Below are positions 1-5,683 of a stretch of DNA of 7,094 nucleotides, in pieces. Location: assembly GCA_026395155.1 (NCBI GenBank), contig JAPLZG010000040.1, positions 1 to 7,094 on the forward strand, given 5' to 3'. The notes under the pieces were generated by a model. It did no database searches, was not told the DNA's origin, and was given only the letters and a program-made list of their open reading frames with translations. The translations under genes and the position numbers were made by a program. Source of the DNA: Candidatus Tayloriibacteriota bacterium (lineage in GTDB: Bacteria; Patescibacteriota; Minisyncoccia; Phycocordibacterales; GWA1-40-21). Position 1 is the first letter of the stretch. The number at the start of each line of letters is the position of its first letter.

Positions 1-419
1 ATCAACTGCTCCTCAAATTTTTCATAAAAATCAAAATCGATAAAATAAAGCAACTTATATAAAACAGTTTCGCCCACATTTGGCTTACCACCAACTCTTG
101 AAAGAATATAAAGCAAGACTTCTTTGAATTTTTCCAGATTTTTTTGTGGAACATTTATTCGCAATTCCGATTTTTCCGTTTTTACTGTGTGTTTTTCTTT
201 TTCAATTTTTACACTTATCAAATTTTCCTTGCCTCGCAAAAAATCATTAAAATCAATACCAAAAATATCCGCGAGTTTTTTTGCTTCGATAACCGTCAAA
301 TCTCGTTTACCTTGTTCTATTTGAACATAGGTGGGACGAGAAACGCCCAATTCGGACGCCAAGAATTCCTGCGTCAGATCGTGTTTTTTTCTCAATTGTT
401 GAATGAATTTTGCAAGCAT
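1..419 (-). CDS. XRE-family HTH regulator with start of a Panacea (SocA/DUF4065) antitoxin domain, partial
   Basis: The gene runs off the left edge; 139 N-terminal residues are visible from the ATG at 419. Residues about 4-62 form a Cro/C1-type helix-turn-helix: LTQEFLASELGVSRPTYVQI is the HTH core, followed by EQGKRDLT and a C-terminal helix with KLADIFGIDFNDFL. A charged linker rich in K and E (about 63-95) follows. From about residue 97 the sequence KVLLYILSRVGG-type helix and VGETVLYKLLYFIDFDFYEK match the opening of the Panacea domain, where a conserved KLLYF/D helix is typical. In known PanAT systems this domain neutralises very varied toxins, and the HTH probably represses its own promoter. 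The toxin gene would be expected just beyond position 1. The start is supported by a promoter directly upstream; there is no clear Shine-Dalgarno. The XRE call is firm. The Panacea call rests on only about 40 residues of that domain. Confidence 0.82.
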   Translation of the reverse strand, partial: MLAKFIQQLRKKHDLTQEFLASELGVSRPTYVQIEQGKRDLTVIEAKKLADIFGIDFNDFLRGKENLISVKIEKEKHTVKTEKSELRINVPQKNLEKFKEVLLYILSRVGGKPNVGETVLYKLLYFIDFDFYEKFEEQL

Positions 420-433
420 ATGTTTAATTTTGT

Positions 434-470
434 ATACTTAAAGTATGGCCTATGTTAATTTTATTGTCAA
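434..470 (-). promoter_or_regulatory. Promoter and palindromic operator of the XRE-Panacea gene
   Basis: On the minus strand there is a consensus -35 TTGACA (470-465), a 17-nt spacer and a -10 CATACT (447-442), giving a predicted start near 435 and a leader of about 16 nt. A perfect 13-bp palindrome, ATACTT-t-AAGTAT on the minus strand (434-446), covers the -10 element. That is the usual position for an XRE repressor to block its own promoter. The elements are seen directly; autoregulation is inferred. Confidence 0.7.
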
Positions 471-473
471 TAC

Positions 474-496
474 ATATGTAAAACATCTTTACATAT
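474..496. promoter_or_regulatory. Second inverted repeat upstream of the XRE-Panacea promoter
   Basis: A perfect 9-bp inverted repeat, ATATGTAAA (474-482) and TTTACATAT (488-496), has a 5-nt centre and lies just upstream of the -35. The 10-bp palindrome TACATATGTA (471-480) overlaps its left arm. It could be an upstream operator, but its half-site differs from the -10 palindrome, so it may bind another factor or be a chance AT-rich symmetry. Confidence 0.35.
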
Positions 497-514
497 ATTT
501 TATTACAGATCAAT

Positions 515-554
515 GGCGGAGAGGGTGAGACGATGTTGGAACTTATTTAGCGTT
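515..554. repeat. 40-bp intergenic direct repeat, copy 1
   Basis: This matches 5613-5652 in the same orientation at 37 of 40 positions, with differences at 528, 535 and 552. The core begins GGCGGAGAGGGTG and ends TTGGAACTTATTTAGC. Its reverse complement resembles the 3' end of a tRNA-Ser/Leu-type gene (a GTTC followed by CCCACCCTCTCCGCC), but no matching acceptor 5' strand or cloverleaf is present. The rest of 420-680 holds only the regulatory elements already listed and AT-rich sequence. Confidence 0.8.
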
Positions 555-680
555 GTGTTTATAGCTTTTAAAATTAACACGAAGCTTGTTTTGTTTGAGT
601 AATACCAATTTTATTTTCTTCTACAGTTATTGATGAGATTTTATAGGTGTAGAATTTAAATTTTCTAAATTAAATGTTTT

Positions 681-974
681 CTACTTCAGAAGTTCTTTAA
701 AGTTTTCAAATACCGCATCTGTTCCTGCATTTAACAGCTCTTCTTTTGAATTCATATTGATTTTGCCAAGAACTATGCAACCAGCTGATTTTCCGCTTTG
801 ATAAGTTTGTGCCGAAGTTAAATCTTGAATATTTCCCCATTCAGAATCTTCAATATAGATATTATAAGACTCCAAAGCCTCTCTTTTTGCCCAATTATGA
901 AGATTGGCAGAATCAACTATCACCCCATCCATATCAAACAAAACAGCTTGTACATTATCAAATAGTTGTAACAT
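681..974 (-). pseudogene. HAD-superfamily phosphatase (beta-phosphoglucomutase-like), internally deleted
   Basis: The frame encodes 97 residues, against roughly 200-230 for intact members of this family. Residues 9-22 carry HAD motif I (VLFDMDGVIVDS), with the nucleophile D14 and acid/base D16. Residues 24-58 resemble the start of the helical cap (HNWAKREAL...EW.NIQ.LTSAQTY). The sequence then jumps at about residues 59-62 (near 789-803) into the family's C-terminal end: GKSAGCIVLGK, then a KEELLNAGTDAVFENFKELL tail. The intervening core with motif II (Ser/Thr) and motif III (Lys) is missing. Residues 42-47 (EDSEWG) resemble motif IV, but they also fit the cap. The fragment cannot form a normal HAD active site, so it is probably a relic from an in-frame deletion. 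It lies 41 nt downstream of the C39-like gene and may be co-transcribed. Stop TAG. Confidence 0.75.
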
Positions 975-1015
975 TTTATATTTTAAAAAGAATTAGTATC
1001 TCAATAATAATCAGC

Positions 1016-1519
1016 TTAGCGATATATAGCAATAATCTGACGGATTATCAATTCTTCTGGCTTTATATATTTTCCCTTGAAATCAAACCAAACAGCCATA
1101 AAGTCTTCTTTTTCTAATTTTCTAATTTTACCAATCTCAGGATCTTGAAGATAGATAAATTTATCATCCAAACCACAAACCACGGAATAATGTCCGTCTG
1201 GAACATCAGAATCAGTGTAATCCGTTCGTCCACGCGTAAACCAATCCACAAGAACCGGCACTCCCTTTTTTAACCAATTTTCAATGTCCCTGAAATTACT
1301 GTTATTCTTTATTTTAACTTTTAAACCCAAACTTTCAGCAACTCGCTTGATTGCCTGATCGTCAATTCCTAAATCTTTTTTTACTTCACAAAGCTTTGCC
1401 AGATCTTTTTCTGATTGTTTAATTCCATAATAATCAAGAATAATCTTCAAAGAAGCCGGTCCACACATGGAAGCATTTAAAGTTTCTTGAAAAGATTTAA
1501 CTTTGAGAAATTTTTTCAT
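1016..1519 (-). CDS. C39-like (papain-fold) cysteine peptidase family protein
   Basis: The protein is 167 residues long. The N-terminal SMCGPASLKIILDYYG places the catalytic Cys at C19 with an adjacent helix, as in Peptidase_C39 and C39_2 domains. The catalytic His is H110 in DGHYSVVCGLDD, and the partner Asp is D126 in YLQDPEIGK, so the full triad is in family order. The length equals one peptidase domain. There is no ABC transporter, transmembrane segment or signal peptide, so it is not a bacteriocin exporter; a soluble protein acting in the cytoplasm is more likely, with unknown substrate. The ATG at 1519 lies about 19 nt after the predicted start from a TATAAT at 1550-1545 and gives the full conserved N-terminus. 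It is transcribed divergently from the NUDIX gene. Stop TAA. Confidence 0.85.
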   Translation of the reverse strand: MKKFLKVKSFQETLNASMCGPASLKIILDYYGIKQSEKDLAKLCEVKKDLGIDDQAIKRVAESLGLKVKIKNNSNFRDIENWLKKGVPVLVDWFTRGRTDYTDSDVPDGHYSVVCGLDDKFIYLQDPEIGKIRKLEKEDFMAVWFDFKGKYIKPEELIIRQIIAIYR

Positions 1520-1540
1520 GTTATGATTTTATCAATGAAA

Positions 1541-1550
1541 TATAATTATA
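1541..1550. promoter_or_regulatory. Shared palindromic -10 region for the divergent C39-like and NUDIX genes
   Basis: TATAATTATA is a perfect palindrome that supplies a consensus -10 TATAAT on each strand: 1541-1546 (plus) and 1550-1545 (minus). Predicted transcript starts near 1553 (plus) and 1538 (minus) give leaders of about 6 and 19 nt. No convincing -35 is seen in either direction. If real, the two genes compete for one promoter site. Confidence 0.45.
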
Positions 1551-1558
1551 AGAAAATA

Positions 1559-1951
1559 ATGGAGAAAGAATTTGATGTTGCTACAAAAGCAATTATAAGA
1601 AATGAGGAAGGTAGATACTTGGTTATTTATAAGAGTGGAACTGAAGAAATAAGCCCGAATGAAATAGACCTTCCCGGAGGAAGAATGAAGTTTGGAGAAA
1701 ATGCCGAGGAAAGTTTAAGAAGAGAAGTCGATGAGGAAATAGGAATAAAAATTAAAATCATAAAACCCTCACGCATCTGGGGATTTGTAAAAGATAATCT
1801 ACACCTAGTAGGCATAACCTTTTTGGCCGAGTTTTTGAGTGGAGAATTCAAACTAAGTGGCGAGCATACAAAATACGAGTGGATAGACAAAGAAAAAATC
1901 TTGGCAGGGGATTATCCTGATTGGATAAAGGAAGAATTCAAAAAACTCTAG
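1559..1951 (+). CDS. NUDIX hydrolase
   Basis: This 130-residue protein has the usual length of a single-domain NUDIX pyrophosphatase, which cleaves nucleoside diphosphates linked to another moiety using Mg2+ or Mn2+. The Nudix box is complete at residues 41-63 and fits GX5EX7REUXEEXGU exactly, with G41, E47, R55-E56, E59-E60 and G62. LPGG immediately precedes it. The substrate cannot be read from the sequence; the family includes (d)NTP, NDP-sugar and cap hydrolases. In-frame ATGs also occur at 1487 and 1535. The first would overlap the divergent gene, and the second lies before the TATAAT at 1541, so 1559 is preferred, leaving a very short leader. Stop TAG; the gene converges on the ATPase across a hairpin. 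Confidence 0.92.
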   Translation: MEKEFDVATKAIIRNEEGRYLVIYKSGTEEISPNEIDLPGGRMKFGENAEESLRREVDEEIGIKIKIIKPSRIWGFVKDNLHLVGITFLAEFLSGEFKLSGEHTKYEWIDKEKILAGDYPDWIKEEFKKL

Positions 1952-1985
1952 GAGAAAAATACTAAAATTTTCAAATTTCTTTTTC

Positions 1986-2037
1986 AGTTTTGGATTTTGG
2001 GTAGAGGGGTAGAGGTGAATGGCCAAAATCCAAAACT
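1986..2037. terminator. Long hairpin between convergent genes, possible bidirectional terminator
   Basis: A perfect 15-bp inverted repeat, AGTTTTGGATTTTGG (1986-2000) and CCAAAATCCAAAACT (2023-2037), encloses a 22-nt purine-rich loop with a tandem GTAGAGGGGTAGAGG. It fills the gap between the NUDIX stop (1951) and the ATPase stop (2039). Its position suggests termination or 3'-end protection for both transcripts. No proper U-tract follows on either strand, so it is not a textbook intrinsic terminator. Confidence 0.55.
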
Positions 2038-2038
2038 T

Positions 2039-3610
2039 CTATTTTAATTTATCCATGTAATCGATCAACCGCTCAATTTTATCCCACTTTAATGCATCAA
2101 CAGTAATTTCATTGGTATGCATAACCGGATTTCTAACTGGACGAACGTCATTTGTATTTTTAACCATTTTCCCATGAAATTTTTTTAGTGGGCCTTTATT
2201 TTTTATTTTTAGGTCTACAATCTCACTCAAATCAAATAGATCGGTATAATTTAAGTAATGCTCTTCTTTCACTATTTTTCCTTCAAGAGGGTGCAATTTT
2301 TCAGCATCTTTTCTTAAACCACGAATGTTTTTAATTCTATCAATTATTTCTTTTTCGTCTCTTTCTGAGAGAACAAAATCTTCCTCTTTTATACCTTTAT
2401 TTTTTATATATTCTCTAAATAAGTTTTCTAAAATATATAAATCTTGGTAAAGCACTGTATTTTTTTCTGATAACTCTTTAAGTTTGTCTTTTAATCTTTT
2501 TTTAGTTTTTTCATCATCAATTGTTTCATCAATTTTCTTTTTAAAATCTTTCTCCCTTTCATTTTTACTTTGCTCCATTTTTGCGATGTATTTTGGAATA
2601 CCACCATGATTTAGATCCCAATCTTCTTTTATTTCTCTTCTCCATGGAGACCAGTCGTTAATTACGATAGCTATAATTGATTTTAATTTTTTAATAAATT
2701 CTTGAAATAAATGATCGTCTTTTATTATGCCTTCACGAGAACTTGTGAATCTATCAATGTTCTCGTCTTCAAAACCATCCACATGTATTTCGCCATACAA
2801 ATATTCTTCTGCGAGTCCTTTGGTTGTAATATCCTCAATTAAATCTTTTTGTCGTAACCTTCCATTTGTAAATAAATTTAATCCAGCCCTAAAGTCCCCG
2901 CCAGAACCACGTAATACTAGATTACTTGATATTTTCACAGAGGCAATATATCCTTTTATTGGAATTTTTTTTCCGTTAAAAGAAAATTCTGTATCTAAAA
3001 TAAACTTCCCTTGTTTAACTTTTTCGCCAGATGGTGCTAAATTAATAAATCTTTTTTCAATATCACTGTCATACCCTCCAAGGAGCCATAAAAATTGAGT
3101 ATTTTCATTTAATTCTTTTAAATCGTTATTTGTAACAGCTTTGTTATTAACTTTTATAGTAAAACTATCATTTTTGTTTAGGCTAAATATAAAATTAAAT
3201 TGAGTAGCCAAGTATTTTCTAATTATATCTTCGCTGTTCATCTGAGTCTTAAATTTTTCAAATATTATTTTTGTTCCACGACCTGTATTGGCGAAGCTTT
3301 TTATATCGTTACCGATTCCTTTTCTTCCAATTACATTTCTTTTTGATTTATTTTCTGAATCACCCCTTCTTGAATATCCAACAGCTAAAAATCGTTTTTG
3401 AAAATCATCCTCACTCATTCCTTTGCCATTGTCTTCCACTATTAATTTATCTTCTTCAATTAAGATGTTTACTTCTGTTGCTTCTGCATCCCAAGCGTTT
3501 GATATTGCCTCTGCAACAACTGTAGCAAAACTTCTATATAAACCTCTTCCGAGATGGTTTAATACTTCTAGAGAAAATTCAAAATGGAATGATTTACTAT
3601 TTCTTGGCAT
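2039..3610 (-). CDS. GHKL (MORC/MutL-like) ATPase with S5-like domain, coiled coil and putative C-terminal HEPN domain
   Basis: The ATG at 3610 gives 523 residues and overlaps the methyltransferase stop by 14 bp, implying translational coupling. A TTG at 3658 would add 16 residues inside the methyltransferase and is less likely. The Bergerat ATP-binding fold is clear: N-box EAISNAWDAEA with E34, N38 and D41; G1 box DNGKGM (60-65); glycine-rich lid GRKGIGN (95-101). Residues about 200-325 (NGRLRQ at 249-254, HVDGF, FTSSREGI) fit the S5-like transducer domain of GHKL ATPases. A charged coiled coil spans about 343-384. The helical C-terminus (about 385-523) contains RNPVMH at 493-498, matching the R-x4-H active-site motif of HEPN RNases, with preceding YLNYTDL and FHGKMV segments resembling Swt1-type HEPN. 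GHKL-S5 ATPases of this kind are known beside methylases in restriction-modification loci (Iyer, Abhiman and Aravind 2008). The ATPase call is firm; HEPN and RNA cleavage are inferred from motif and context. Stop TAG. Confidence 0.88.
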   Translation of the reverse strand: MPRNSKSFHFEFSLEVLNHLGRGLYRSFATVVAEAISNAWDAEATEVNILIEEDKLIVEDNGKGMSEDDFQKRFLAVGYSRRGDSENKSKRNVIGRKGIGNDIKSFANTGRGTKIIFEKFKTQMNSEDIIRKYLATQFNFIFSLNKNDSFTIKVNNKAVTNNDLKELNENTQFLWLLGGYDSDIEKRFINLAPSGEKVKQGKFILDTEFSFNGKKIPIKGYIASVKISSNLVLRGSGGDFRAGLNLFTNGRLRQKDLIEDITTKGLAEEYLYGEIHVDGFEDENIDRFTSSREGIIKDDHLFQEFIKKLKSIIAIVINDWSPWRREIKEDWDLNHGGIPKYIAKMEQSKNEREKDFKKKIDETIDDEKTKKRLKDKLKELSEKNTVLYQDLYILENLFREYIKNKGIKEEDFVLSERDEKEIIDRIKNIRGLRKDAEKLHPLEGKIVKEEHYLNYTDLFDLSEIVDLKIKNKGPLKKFHGKMVKNTNDVRPVRNPVMHTNEITVDALKWDKIERLIDYMDKLK

Positions 3611-4658
3611 AGATATTATTAATATGTTGTTTAATTGTTTTTCCAATAATTTCGCCAAGAACTGGGGGTACTGAATTGCCGATATGTCTGGCGATAGTAG
3701 TCATAGATTTTATTTCCCCAAAGTCATAATTTTTTGGAAACGTTTGTAGTAGCGCGCCTTCCCTCAAAGAAAGTGCTCTATTTTGTGTGGGATGACCAAA
3801 ACGTCCCGATCCTAAATTAAAAAATTGAGTCGTTATTGTAGGTGAAACATTATTCCAGCCCATTCGACCATAAACTGATGTATAAGTCTGCCCGCTTTCT
3901 TTTTTATAACAGTCTAGCAACAATTTTTCCTCCCAGTCTCTCCAGGTTCCGTTTTGTTTTGATTGTTTTATTCTCTGCAAATTTGTTTTGGAAAGATTTT
4001 TCGCTTTATGCAAGGGGTCATTTTTAGAAGTTTGCCCAGCCTTGATGGGTGGCAATTTTTTTATAATATCTTTAACAGTCACATAAGTTTCTTTGGTATG
4101 TGTCGGTTCTGGTATTTTTATTTCTCCAAGTTTTGAAGCAAGTAAAATTAATCGGCTTCTATTTTGTGGAGCACCATAATCTGGTACGTATATTATTTTA
4201 TAAACTATATGATAATTATTTCTTTCAAGTACGTTTACAAATTGTTTAAATATATCAGTTTTTACGATGCCACGCACATTTTCCATTGATACTATTTCGG
4301 GAAGTGTATCGTCAATTATTTTTCCAAAGTACGTGAGAAGATCCCATCTATCATCATGATTTTTGCTTTTGTTTTTAAATGAATGGGAAGAGAAGGGTTG
4401 ACATGGAGCACAACCTACTAAAATTTTTATAGCATTTTGGCTATATATTTTTTTTATTTCGCCAGATCCATATTTTGTTAAATCGGCGTTAATAAACTTT
4501 ATTTTATTATTTTTTTCATAGGCATATTTGCATGTTTCATCATTATCAATGCCAGCTATGACATTAATGCCAGATTTTTTTAATCCATAAGTCAAACCTC
4601 CTATTCCACAAAATAAGTCGATTGTTTCAATTTTAATTTCTTGAAGATGATTTGCCAT
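3597..4658 (-). CDS. DNA (cytosine-5-)-methyltransferase
   Basis: This 353-residue C5 methylase transfers a methyl group from S-adenosylmethionine to cytosine C5 within a specific DNA site. All key motifs are present in order: motif I DLFCGIGGL (14-22, SAM binding), motif IV GCAPCQPFS (82-90, nucleophile C86), motif VI ENV (126-128), motif VIII QNRSR (165-169), motif IX around ALSLREGALLQTFP (305-318) and motif X GNSVPP (337-342). The target-recognition region between VIII and IX (about 190-295) is short, so the enzyme probably recognises a short site that cannot be read from sequence. It is intact with no missing catalytic residue. It lies 5 nt after the HNH stop and overlaps the ATPase start, making it the middle gene of a three-gene operon. 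In that setting it would protect host DNA against the HNH nuclease. Stop TAG. Confidence 0.96.
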   Translation of the reverse strand: MANHLQEIKIETIDLFCGIGGLTYGLKKSGINVIAGIDNDETCKYAYEKNNKIKFINADLTKYGSGEIKKIYSQNAIKILVGCAPCQPFSSHSFKNKSKNHDDRWDLLTYFGKIIDDTLPEIVSMENVRGIVKTDIFKQFVNVLERNNYHIVYKIIYVPDYGAPQNRSRLILLASKLGEIKIPEPTHTKETYVTVKDIIKKLPPIKAGQTSKNDPLHKAKNLSKTNLQRIKQSKQNGTWRDWEEKLLLDCYKKESGQTYTSVYGRMGWNNVSPTITTQFFNLGSGRFGHPTQNRALSLREGALLQTFPKNYDFGEIKSMTTIARHIGNSVPPVLGEIIGKTIKQHINNIYAKK

Positions 4659-4663
4659 AAAAT

Positions 4664-5365
4664 TTATTCATTAAAAGCGTTTCCTTTTCCCAAATTACAA
4701 CGAGAGCATTTTGTCTCTAGATTTTCGGAAAGAGTTTCTCCACCTTTTGACCATGGAGTAATGTGGTCAACATGTAATTCAACCCCTATTTCCTTCATGG
4801 GACTACGGCCACATTTCTTACATGTAAATCCGTCCCTCATCAATATTCCGAACCGTAATCTTTCTGATATTTCTCTTTTTGTTTTGTGCTTAAAAGTTTT
4901 CCCTGATGTGTAATCAACAGAAGTTACCTCATTTGGAGAATCATTTGCACTTTCTTCTTCATCCAATTTGTCTGCGTTGATATAAGATACAAATTTTTCG
5001 AGAGCTTTCCGCCAAGTGCCAAAACGATTTTCGTAAGTTCCGGTACTATATTTAGAAAGTGGAGTTTTAATTTCTTGGTATCGTGGTTGTCTACCAAGTT
5101 TTGTCCAAACTTCCTCAATATTTCTAAATAAGTCTTCCTCTGGAATATTCATGGGTGTTCTCGTTTTTTGTAAGCCAGCTTTTTCTAAAGCATTAAACCA
5201 GCTACCAAATCTTCGGAGATAAGTCGAACTACTATACTTTCCATCTCGATTGTATTCATTGTGAGTAATTGAATTTTTGTTCAATTTTTTAGCAACAACA
5301 ACTAAATCTTCAATAAGAAGATCTTCGGAAACGTTTCTAGCATAATTATCAAGTTCAAATTTCAT
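4664..5365 (-). CDS. HNH endonuclease with two homing-endonuclease-associated repeats, probable restriction enzyme
   Basis: The protein has 233 residues. Residues about 14-65 and 76-129 are two degenerate copies of a helical repeat ending in RRFGSWFNALEKAGL and NRFGTWRKALEK; this matches the homing-endonuclease-associated repeat (HNH_repeat, PF18780), thought to bind DNA. An acidic linker (about 133-147) leads to a C-terminal HNH domain (about 170-231): C182-x2-C185, HVDHI with D200 and catalytic H201, N215, and C220-x2-C223-N224. The four cysteines would bind structural zinc. The domain is complete and looks active. It is the first intact gene of the operon, 5 nt upstream of the methyltransferase, which suggests it is the cutting subunit of a type II-like restriction-modification system rather than a free-standing homing enzyme. 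Its ATG is 4 nt after the stop of an XRE-like remnant. Stop TAA. Confidence 0.9.
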   Translation of the reverse strand: MKFELDNYARNVSEDLLIEDLVVVAKKLNKNSITHNEYNRDGKYSSSTYLRRFGSWFNALEKAGLQKTRTPMNIPEEDLFRNIEEVWTKLGRQPRYQEIKTPLSKYSTGTYENRFGTWRKALEKFVSYINADKLDEEESANDSPNEVTSVDYTSGKTFKHKTKREISERLRFGILMRDGFTCKKCGRSPMKEIGVELHVDHITPWSKGGETLSENLETKCSRCNLGKGNAFNE

Positions 5366-5369
5366 ATTT

Positions 5370-5519
5370 TTATTTGATTAAATTATCAACACCAATCTCA
5401 AGCGTCTTGGCGATTTTAATGAAATTTAGAATAAACTTTTTAATTAAATATAGGTTCGTTACTATTTCACCTTCTTTTATTTCAACTTCTACTTTGATTA
5501 AGGCATATATTAACCTAAT
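5370..5519 (-). pseudogene. C-terminal remnant of an XRE-type regulator, possible lost controller protein
   Basis: An open frame of 49 codons without ATG, GTG or TTG ends 4 nt before the HNH start. Its last 17 residues, FIKIAKTLEIGVDNLIK, match the typical end of XRE helix-turn-helix proteins (KIAKALGVSVDELIK-like). Upstream, KVEVEIKEGEIVTNLY could be a distorted 'ERGE...P.L' segment. The frame meets a TGA at 5522-5520, and no intact HTH core is found in the other frames. Small XRE controller (C) proteins often precede restriction genes, so this may be the decayed controller of the operon. The ending and spacing are seen directly; the identity is inferred from few residues. Confidence 0.5.
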
Positions 5520-5546
5520 TCAACTAATTATCTTCCATTATGTCAA
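5518..5546 (-). promoter_or_regulatory. Candidate promoter of the HNH-methyltransferase-ATPase operon
   Basis: On the minus strand a perfect -35 TTGACA (5546-5541) is followed by a 17-nt spacer and a weak -10 TTGAAT (5523-5518, 4 of 6 matches). It would produce a leader of about 145 nt covering the XRE-like remnant. The -10 is poor, so this is tentative. Confidence 0.3.
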
Positions 5547-5583
5547 AATACTTTTTAGTTCAAGGAAAGGTACCAAACAACAC

Positions 5584-5609
5584 AAAAAGCGCTCTGGGAG
5601 CGCTTTTTT
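5584..5609 (-). terminator. Rho-independent terminator of the membrane-protein/propeller operon
   Basis: A GC-rich stem GCGCTC/GAGCGC (5589-5594, 5598-5603) with loop TGG extends to 11 bp through flanking A5 and T5. Both strands end in a T-run, so it works in either direction. On the minus strand it lies 75 nt beyond the stop of the small membrane protein and separates that transcript from the restriction-modification operon. Confidence 0.9.
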
Positions 5610-5612
5610 ATG

Positions 5613-5652
5613 GGCGGAGAGGGTGGGACGATATTGGAACTTATTTAGCTTT
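5613..5652. repeat. 40-bp intergenic direct repeat, copy 2
   Basis: This is the partner of 515-554, same orientation, 37 of 40 identical, 5,098 bp away. It begins just past the terminator hairpin. The flanks beyond the 40 bp differ between copies. Together with the XRE-like remnant, the candidate promoter and the terminator, it accounts for the gene-free stretch 5366-5683. Confidence 0.8.
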
Positions 5653-5683
5653 AAATATTTAAGTTTGGCTTTTATATTTAAAT

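Noticed and set aside
124..458. Plus-strand open frames over the XRE-Panacea gene
   Set aside because: They are low-complexity F/S-rich translations antisense to a clearly recognisable HTH protein.
515..554. tRNA gene (3' end resembling tRNA-Ser/Leu)
   Set aside because: Only the 3' acceptor-like part is present here and at 5613-5652; no pairing 5' strand, anticodon arm or D arm can be found next to it.
585..610. Hairpin near AACACGAAGCTTGTT as a terminator for the HAD relic
   Set aside because: The stem has only a few AT-rich pairs with a mismatch and no proper T-run.
1487..1558. Longer NUDIX N-terminus from 1487 or 1535
   Set aside because: The 1487 start overlaps the divergent C39-like gene, and both starts precede the likely -10 TATAAT; the domain begins naturally at the ATG at 1559.
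3611..3658. Longer ATPase N-terminus from a TTG at 3658
   Set aside because: It lies wholly inside the methyltransferase coding region; the ATG at 3610 gives the short coupled overlap expected and keeps the whole ATP-binding domain.
2727..3674. Plus-strand open frames inside the ATPase region
   Set aside because: They have no domain features and mirror the ATPase, whose motifs are unambiguous.
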